In this document: one piece after another, positions 30,117 to 34,810 of the stretch
Layout: each line of letters opens with the position of its first letter
Numbering within the stretch: position 1 is the stretch's first letter
Source of the DNA: CALNYX01 sp942490925
GTDB taxonomy: Bacteria > Chlamydiota > Chlamydiia > Chlamydiales > JAAKFR01
Assembly: GCA_942490925.1 (NCBI GenBank)
Contig: CALNYX010000016.1
Location: 1-34,810 of the forward strand
Reading direction: 5' to 3'
Length of the DNA: 34,810 nucleotides
The notes under the pieces: model-generated
The model's database searches: none
Told to the model about the DNA's origin: nothing
The model's input: the letters and a program-made list of their open reading frames with translations, nothing else
Made by a program: the position numbers and the translations under genes

Positions 30117-30239
30117 ATGTACGCAAGCAGATCAAAAGAATGGCCTACGACGGCTTTTATTAACCGCCTGTTCATAGCTGGCATTTTGGCACTTAGCTTT
30201 GCTGCCCTGCTCAGTTTTGGCGAAATTTTAACGAGGTAA
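30117..30239 (+). CDS. Small single-pass membrane protein
   Basis: Protein of 40 residues with one hydrophobic helix (about 18-35, LFIAGILALSFAALLSF). GAGAGG precedes the ATG by five bases. A longer in-frame reading upstream has no ribosome site and crosses the hairpin. It opens the plus-strand operon, six bases before the next gene. Function unknown. Confidence 0.5.
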   Translation: MYASRSKEWPTTAFINRLFIAGILALSFAALLSFGEILTR

Positions 30240-30245
30240 GGAATT

Positions 30246-30638
30246 ATGAGTTACGAAGTAACCCTCGAAAGTCTTAAAGGCGGAGCCGCTGTTGAGATGG
30301 TGAACAATGCTCTTGAGGAAGTATGGGCAAACGTTCTTGATCCAAACACAAACGCCACAGCAAAGCGTTCTGTGGTTATGAAAATTGAATTTAAACCAGC
30401 ACAGGACCGCGCAAGTTCACCAGTAAGCATTGCTGTTGAAAAGAAACTAGCTTCTCAGGCTGCGGTATCTGCACACGTAAACATTGGCACCGACAGCGAC
30501 GGAATAGCCACCGCTTCTGAATACATGAATCCAAATCAGAACGAGCTGCCAATTGACCAGAAAAGCGCATCCTCTGGCGAAAAAACAACACACGTAGCAC
30601 AGAACGTAACCCCGTTCCGTACCGCTGCTAACAACTAG
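30246..30638 (+). CDS. Phage 'replication terminator'-type protein
   Basis: Protein of 130 residues. The opening SYEVTLESLKGGAAVEMVNN and LDPNTNATAKRSVVMKIEF resemble a phage family often annotated as replication terminator protein in Gram-positive phages. That name has little evidence behind it. The C-terminal third is polar and low-complexity. The ribosome site AAGGA lies close to the ATG. It is in the operon that ends with the integrase. Function should be regarded as unknown. Confidence 0.5.
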   Translation: MSYEVTLESLKGGAAVEMVNNALEEVWANVLDPNTNATAKRSVVMKIEFKPAQDRASSPVSIAVEKKLASQAAVSAHVNIGTDSDGIATASEYMNPNQNELPIDQKSASSGEKTTHVAQNVTPFRTAANN

Positions 30639-30658
30639 CCCTCTAACACATTCGAGAA

Positions 30659-31444
30659 ATGAACATGAACGAGAATATGTCCCACGATACTGCCGAACTT
30701 CTTATTGAAACTGGTCACGACCTTGCGAAAGCAAAAATTGATAACGACAACAAGTTTGTTGTGCACAACCACGAAGGCCGCCCATACGTAAAACGCGGCT
30801 GGGAGCGTTTGCTTGAAGCAGAAGCCGAGACTCTGCGCGTAACAACTCTTTCCGGCTTGAATGACTTCCTCACCAACAACCCTGATGGTCTTGAACTTGA
30901 AAAACTCATGGTGCATGTAGTCGATCAGGAAACCGTTGCTGTCCGCTCCATTCCATACGGGCCACATAAGCAGCGTCCTGTATTCATGATTGCAACAGCG
31001 CTTGTTCCAGATCACATGTTCTCAAGTGCAACGCGCCCCTCATATCACTCACCGGAACAGTTTATTCCATACTTGCAATCCTGCTTTGTAGAAACTGACG
31101 GCGACCACCTGAAAGACGTAATCAAAGTATGCGGCAACGTGTGCACATCTGCCGAAGTTCAGCAGGAAGACGACGGCATGAAGCAGAACGTAACCACCCG
31201 TGCCGGTGTTGTTACTAAAGAGAAGACAGAAGTACCTAACCCAGTACTCCTCTACCCATTCTCAACATTTACCGAAGTGGCTCAACCTGGTCGAAAAATG
31301 ACACTCCGCTTTAGAGGCGGCGACGGTGGCGCAGGTGCTGCCCTCATCGAAGCTGACGGCGGCGCATGGAAGATCACCGCTATGCAATCCATTGCTGAAT
31401 GGCTCCGCGAAAACCTGCCGGAAGAAGTAAAAGTTATCGCCTAA
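30659..31444 (+). CDS. Unrecognised 261-residue phage protein
   Basis: Protein of 261 residues. The layout (short N-terminal helical part, PEQFIPYLQSCFVET, then LLYPFSTFTEVAQPGR and ADGGAWKITAMQSIAEWL) vaguely recalls YfdQ/DUF2303 proteins of prophages, but I cannot confirm this. No catalytic motif stands out. Start is ATG 30659; ATG 30665 and 30677 are also possible. Operon partner of the preceding gene. Confidence 0.55.
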   Translation: MNMNENMSHDTAELLIETGHDLAKAKIDNDNKFVVHNHEGRPYVKRGWERLLEAEAETLRVTTLSGLNDFLTNNPDGLELEKLMVHVVDQETVAVRSIPYGPHKQRPVFMIATALVPDHMFSSATRPSYHSPEQFIPYLQSCFVETDGDHLKDVIKVCGNVCTSAEVQQEDDGMKQNVTTRAGVVTKEKTEVPNPVLLYPFSTFTEVAQPGRKMTLRFRGGDGGAGAALIEADGGAWKITAMQSIAEWLRENLPEEVKVIA

Positions 31445-31514
31445 CCTCACCCCCTCCATACACTGCGCCGGATGCAACGGGAATGCATCCGGCATAACCA
31501 AAGGAGCAAAGAAA

Positions 31515-31745
31515 ATGGTAGCAACAATTTTGAATCAAACTGGTCAACTAGAACTCTCCGGCCTTGCCGAACAGTTTCGCGGCAATCTTCACAACTCACC
31601 CTACTATCTCGAAGTAGATACCGTTGCAGGTGTTCCAGTAATAGCCCACTGCGACTGCTGCGGTCACCTGATCTGCGAAGGCGAAGTACACACCAGCAAC
31701 AACCACGGCGTATGGTGCACCCACTGTATGCCGAGGAGTTGTTAG
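31515..31745 (+). CDS. Small zinc-ribbon protein
   Basis: Protein of 76 residues. C-terminal CDCCGH and CTHC motifs form a four-cysteine zinc-ribbon spacing (about 46-49 and 68-71). AGGAG lies eight bases before the ATG. N-terminal part is polar, with no known domain. It may bind DNA or a partner protein in the operon. Confidence 0.6.
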   Translation: MVATILNQTGQLELSGLAEQFRGNLHNSPYYLEVDTVAGVPVIAHCDCCGHLICEGEVHTSNNHGVWCTHCMPRSC

Positions 31746-31823
31746 ACACACAACGCTCTCTTTATCTAAAACAACTAATCGCCTGAAATGGCACCTATAT
31801 TTATCGAGCTAATTGGAGTTCAT

Positions 31824-32210
31824 ATGTCTGCATTCGTTAATCTGAAAACACTGTCCGAAGAACTTGGCATGTCATACTACCATCTATCCAGAGTATGGCG
31901 GGAATTGCCTCACATCATCATGCCTGGTGCAAAAGGCACAAACGGCAGAAGCGCACGTTTTTCAATTATCGATGTAAGGGCATATCTCATTTCAACTCAC
32001 GGGGAAAACTATGGCGATCAAGGCTTACAACACAAAGAAGGGCAAACGCTATCAAGTAGAGCTGTACTACCAAGGCCAACGGGTAGCCAGCAAAGCGGGG
32101 TTCTTGACCAAGAAAGAAGCAAACACATGGTCACATCAAGAAGAAAAAAAGTGGGAACGCTACGGCTCCCAAGCAGCCCCGACCCGCATGACCTTCGAGC
32201 AACTAGTTAA
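31824..32210 (+). CDS. AlpA/excisionase-like HTH protein with odd long tail
   Basis: Protein of 128 residues from ATG 31824 (GGAG six bases upstream). The first 62 residues have the AlpA/Xis form (VNLKTLSEELGMSYYHLSRV, then RSARFSIIDVRAYLI). The next 66 residues lie in the +1 frame over the start of the integrase (32011-32210) and look like a shadow, so a normal 62-65 residue gene may have lost its stop. It is the likely directionality factor or operon regulator beside int. Confidence 0.6.
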   Translation: MSAFVNLKTLSEELGMSYYHLSRVWRELPHIIMPGAKGTNGRSARFSIIDVRAYLISTHGENYGDQGLQHKEGQTLSSRAVLPRPTGSQQSGVLDQERSKHMVTSRRKKVGTLRLPSSPDPHDLRATS

Positions 32211-33054
32211 TGCCTATCTGACCGAGATGGCAGATCGCCGAAAACGGAATACCTACATTTGCAAACGCGGCGTTTATCGTCGCGTTTTGCGGTTCTTCAA
32301 CTTCAATTTACTGCTCACAGATATTAACCGAGCAACGCTCACAAGCTACATGCAAGCCCAAAAAAAAGACCGTGGAAGCAAGGCAGCTAACCGCGATCTT
32401 AAAGAACTTTCTATCATCTTCAACTGGGGCATTCGTCGCAACCACATGTTATCGAATCCAACAAAGCAAATTGAACCTTATGCCGAAGATTCTTACGTGC
32501 GTTACGTTCCCCCACCAGAAGACATTGAGGCCGTCCGAAACGCTGCAACTAAAGAAGAGCGGCAATTAATTGATACGCTCTACTACACTGCGGCGCGTAT
32601 ATCTGAACTGCTCAACCTTACTTGGGATGATGTGAATTTTGAAGCCCGTTTCATTCGCTTATGGACCTCAAAACGACGCGGCGGGAACCGAGAACACCGA
32701 ACCCTCGCCATGCACGAAAATCTTTACCAGCTCCTATACGAGATATGGCAAGAGCGAGATCCGGACACACCGTATGTATTCGTCAACTCAAAAACCGGAA
32801 CCAAGCACAACAGGTCAAACGACTTCACCCGCTTCCTGTTCCGCAGAGTCTGCGCTCGAGCTGGAATAGAAAACTACTTCACCGCGCACAGCATTCGCCA
32901 TTACGTAGCAACCCACCTTGTAAACTCCCGCAAGGCAACGCACAGGCAAATACAGCAGTTCCTAGGGCATATGAATATTCGAACGACTGAGACGTACCTG
33001 CATGAGTTGCAGATAGATCATGATATTTTGAATGCGTTTGATGAGGATGAGTGA
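32011..33054 (+). CDS. int: Full-length tyrosine integrase
   Basis: Protein of 347 residues. N-terminal arm-binding region (YQVELYYQGQRVASKAGF), core-binding domain about 60-150, catalytic domain about 165-347. Catalytic residues: Arg196 (AARISELL), Lys221 candidate, His293 and Arg296 (AHSIRHY), His320 (FLGH) and nucleophile Tyr329 (TETYLHE). It carries out site-specific integration and excision. ATG follows GGGGAAAACT and lies inside the HTH gene frame. The gene ends at a 17-bp perfect hairpin, beyond which attP/attL might lie. Confidence 0.92.
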   Translation: MAIKAYNTKKGKRYQVELYYQGQRVASKAGFLTKKEANTWSHQEEKKWERYGSQAAPTRMTFEQLVNAYLTEMADRRKRNTYICKRGVYRRVLRFFNFNLLLTDINRATLTSYMQAQKKDRGSKAANRDLKELSIIFNWGIRRNHMLSNPTKQIEPYAEDSYVRYVPPPEDIEAVRNAATKEERQLIDTLYYTAARISELLNLTWDDVNFEARFIRLWTSKRRGGNREHRTLAMHENLYQLLYEIWQERDPDTPYVFVNSKTGTKHNRSNDFTRFLFRRVCARAGIENYFTAHSIRHYVATHLVNSRKATHRQIQQFLGHMNIRTTETYLHELQIDHDILNAFDEDE

Positions 33055-33090
33055 GAAAAGGCGTTAACTAAACAGTTAACGCCTTTTCTC
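33053..33090. terminator. Perfect 17-bp bidirectional terminator
   Basis: Arms 33053-33069 and 33074-33090 are exact complements with a four-base loop (AAAC); the stem includes AAAAGG and CCTTTT, giving A- and T-runs on both strands. It serves the plus-strand integrase and the minus-strand gene ending at 33096. Confidence 0.85.
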
Positions 33091-33095
33091 AGGTC

Positions 33096-33713
33096 TTAAA
33101 TAGGTCTTGGAGTAAAGCCAATTGGAAAATCAGTTGCTCCATCGGTCGAAATCATCATTCTCTCTTCAAACAGAAGCATTGCAGATGCTTCACCTACATA
33201 CTCAAAACCTCGCTCTAACTCTCCCCAAACCTCTCTACTATATTTACGAAGATGCGGATCAGCAGCTCCTCGCAGAGTATGAACCCAAACCATTACCGAA
33301 GCAGCAGCGGGATTTCGGCCACTCTTTTGAAACCTTCTCGCCTTCATAGACAATTCTAAAACAATTCCCGGATCATTGTCGTACGCCAGCATAGGATCAT
33401 GAAGATCAACACGAGTTTCTTTTTCGAATTCCTGACGGAAGTTATTTGCAAAAAGAGCAACTAGTGCCACTTCTCGACCATCCATACTTTTAATAATACT
33501 TAAAAATGACTTCACATCTCGTTCTTGTGCAATTCGAGCAAACCATTGTGCAATATCTGACGTAATAAGCCACATCAAAAACAATGGAGTTATATAAATC
33601 AATATAACCCACAAATTCTCTATTCCGCGAACAGAATAACCAAAAAGTCGTTCATCAAAAATCTGCCATGTTGCGATGGCATACCAAACGACAATAAATG
33701 CAATTCGTTTCAT
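33096..33713 (-). CDS. Two-TM membrane protein downstream of Abi
   Basis: Protein of 205 residues. Hydrophobic segments about 5-20 (FIVVWYAIATWQIF) and 33-52 (NLWVILIYITPLFLMWL), then a charged helical cytoplasmic domain. AGAGG lies eight bases before the ATG. It follows the Abi gene by 57 bases, so the two may be one transcript. No family recognised. A role with the Abi protein is possible. Confidence 0.62.
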   Translation of the reverse strand: MKRIAFIVVWYAIATWQIFDERLFGYSVRGIENLWVILIYITPLFLMWLITSDIAQWFARIAQERDVKSFLSIIKSMDGREVALVALFANNFRQEFEKETRVDLHDPMLAYDNDPGIVLELSMKARRFQKSGRNPAAASVMVWVHTLRGAADPHLRKYSREVWGELERGFEYVGEASAMLLFEERMMISTDGATDFPIGFTPRPI

Positions 33714-33770
33714 AAAAAGAAACCTCTATCTTTATGAAATATGAAAAAAGCCAACAGCAAATATTCAGGC

Positions 33771-34583
33771 TTACCTTTCTTTATGGGTGTCATACAAAAA
33801 CACAACCAAAGTCGAAGCAGCTCCAACAGCAACTTTTGCATGTCTTGTAGTTAACCCCTTAGAACGCCCATCCTTACCATGTCCGGTACCATACTCATTA
33901 CGCAATTCAGCAATAGCATTGCCAACAGATGCGAGGTTGCTCAACAGCATTTTGATGGTGTCGTGCGCTCGTGCATCTTCTGGAATATCTTCTGGTGCTA
34001 AACGTAACACCTTAAATGTAGCCTTACTTAGCTGGGACATTTTTGCAGAACTAGAAAAAGATTCTTTTCGTTCCGTCAGGATAGTTTTGCAACAAGTTTC
34101 AATTAACTCTTTGGCAGTTCCGATTGCTAGTTCTGGATCAGAATCAACGGCTTTCTCCATCCTAGCAATTTGATCTTTGATGTAGCCAAAATCAAAATCA
34201 AAATGCTGTGTTGCTTCTTTCAACCTGTCCAGTGGTAAAGAAGTTGCACACAATCTATTAGCAATCTGGGAACATTCCTGAACCAGTTTCGTATGCTTTT
34301 TTACGCTCTCTTCTTCCAAATAAGCTGTAGAATAATCCTCTGCATAGGCTACCAATTCTCTTAAAACTCTTCCTACTACCACATCAGGCTCAGTGCTCCA
34401 AAAGCATCGTAACTTTTTAGCCTTCGAGGTTCCTTCACTCTGATATTGCTCTGAATGAATATCTATATTGTATTCACCGAAAAACATTCCAAAGCGTGCA
34501 TCACTAAAATTCAAAACATAACCAGTGCCCATGTTGAACAACAGTTCAAACTTAGTCTTCTCTCTCGGAGTTAAGCTAGCCAT
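33771..34583 (-). CDS. Abortive infection protein, Abi C-terminal HEPN
   Basis: Protein of 270 residues. The C-terminal part (PELAIGTAKELIETCCKTIL, then RNEYGTGH) matches the Abi C-terminal family: Arg228 and His235 form an R-x6-H HEPN signature. The N-terminal 90 residues form a distinct beta/alpha domain (NMGTGYVLNFSDARFG) that likely senses infection. Proteins of this family stop phage growth by cell suicide or dormancy, probably through RNA cleavage. It is beside the integrase, a usual place for prophage defence genes. The active site is seen; function inferred. Confidence 0.75.
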   Translation of the reverse strand: MASLTPREKTKFELLFNMGTGYVLNFSDARFGMFFGEYNIDIHSEQYQSEGTSKAKKLRCFWSTEPDVVVGRVLRELVAYAEDYSTAYLEEESVKKHTKLVQECSQIANRLCATSLPLDRLKEATQHFDFDFGYIKDQIARMEKAVDSDPELAIGTAKELIETCCKTILTERKESFSSSAKMSQLSKATFKVLRLAPEDIPEDARAHDTIKMLLSNLASVGNAIAELRNEYGTGHGKDGRSKGLTTRHAKVAVGAASTLVVFLYDTHKER

Positions 34584-34676
34584 TTCAAATGCAACCTATT
34601 AAAATTAAGTATAAAAACAAAAACTCTCAAGAGAGATACTGCGCTAGCAAAACTTATTCAAGGGCTTAATCTTTGA

Positions 34677-34711
34677 TACGTGATTTCATACGTGATTTCA
34701 TACGTGATTCG
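34677..34711. repeat. Tandem 12-base repeat upstream of Abi
   Basis: TACGTGATTTCA occurs at 34677-34688 and 34689-34700, and a third partial copy (TACGTGATT) starts at 34701. It is about 95 bases upstream of the Abi start. The rest of the 34584-34810 stretch shows no gene or clear promoter. It may be an operator or a short simple repeat. Confidence 0.6.
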
Positions 34712-34810
34712 TTTTCAGATATGAATATTTCACTGCAATTCTATGCAATCAAACATGTAGTAAGCATCTGAAAAATAAGGATTAGCAACACATTCCACTG
34801 TCACACTTAT

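Noticed and set aside
29769..30184. Minus- and plus-strand frames in the gap after the repressors
   Set aside because: They cross the terminator, promoter palindrome and hairpin and have poor protein character; only the 40-residue frame at 30117 has a ribosome site.
30635..31015. Minus-strand frame of 126 codons
   Set aside because: It is antisense to the 261-residue gene, with no ribosome site and no recognisable domain.
901..33090. att direct repeat between the left edge and the integrase end (short shared ACAGTTAAC near 915 and 33073)
   Set aside because: Nine bases is within chance for AT-rich DNA and one copy is part of the terminator stem, so prophage ends could not be fixed.
1..34810. 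tRNA genes, CRISPR arrays and insertion sequences
   Set aside because: None seen: no cloverleaf-like segment, no regular spaced repeats and no transposase frame.

Overview
This window is most of one temperate tailed-phage genome, integrated as a prophage, with accessory genes at both edges and one accessory cassette in the middle. The tail is P2-like and contractile (V, W, J, I, H, fibre assembly, FI, FII, E/E', T, U, X and D can all be recognised). The head is lambda-like (Nu1-like and A-like terminase subunits, W-like, portal, protease-capsid fusion, FII-like, Z-like). An Ogr/Delta-type zinc finger and a Mor-type regulator are also present. Moderate GC in the phage core, clear Shine-Dalgarno sites and the protein flavour suggest a Gram-negative host. 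A Desulfovibrio-type sulfate reducer is my guess from memory of similar prophages, not something the sequence proves.

Layout. (1) 1-1850: AT-rich accessory region with a HEPN-like RX4H protein, small hypothetical genes, and a glycine-zipper protein coupled to a multi-pass membrane protein. (2) 1847-21568, minus strand: the late operon, read from the lysis block (holin-like/lipoprotein, small protein, LydA-like holin) through a Mor-like regulator, terminase, portal, capsid and head-tail joining genes to the complete P2-type tail. (3) 21598-22697, minus: two hairpins with T-tracts, then ogr, an excisionase-like gene and a short tyrosine recombinase. (4) 22733-25090, plus: three tandem AT-rich membrane-protein genes of shared architecture. 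(5) 25099-28745, minus: the early operon, with a Cro-like gene, two small genes, a replication-initiator-like protein, a second replication-associated protein and an M15 peptidase, plus one small plus-strand gene at 27880. (6) 28787-33054, plus: two paralogous repressor-like proteins, then an operon with a small membrane protein, a 'replication terminator'-type protein, an unrecognised 261-residue protein, a zinc-ribbon protein, an AlpA-like DNA-binding protein and the full-length integrase, closed by a perfect bidirectional hairpin. (7) 33096-34583, minus: a two-TM protein and an abortive-infection (Abi C-terminal, RX6H HEPN) protein.

How the parts work together. The lysis-lysogeny switch lies at about 28730-28785. 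Two divergent promoters share the same -10 bases and are overlapped by an imperfect inverted repeat, and the Cro-like transcript is predicted to be leaderless. The minus early operon would replicate the genome, and Ogr (with or without the Mor-like protein) would turn on the late operon. The most informative small signals are a -1 slippery heptamer joining tail genes E and E', an internal ribosome site that would release a capsid protein from the protease-capsid fusion, a nested lipoprotein start in the holin-like gene, and shared TTGAC-N17-AAACAT promoters. The best candidates for undescribed biology are the three-gene membrane cassette (22733-25090), the Abi/membrane pair (33096-34583) and the glycine-zipper/membrane pair (1026-1850). 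All are typical positions for prophage genes that act against other phages. No tRNA, CRISPR array, transposase or att duplication was found by eye.
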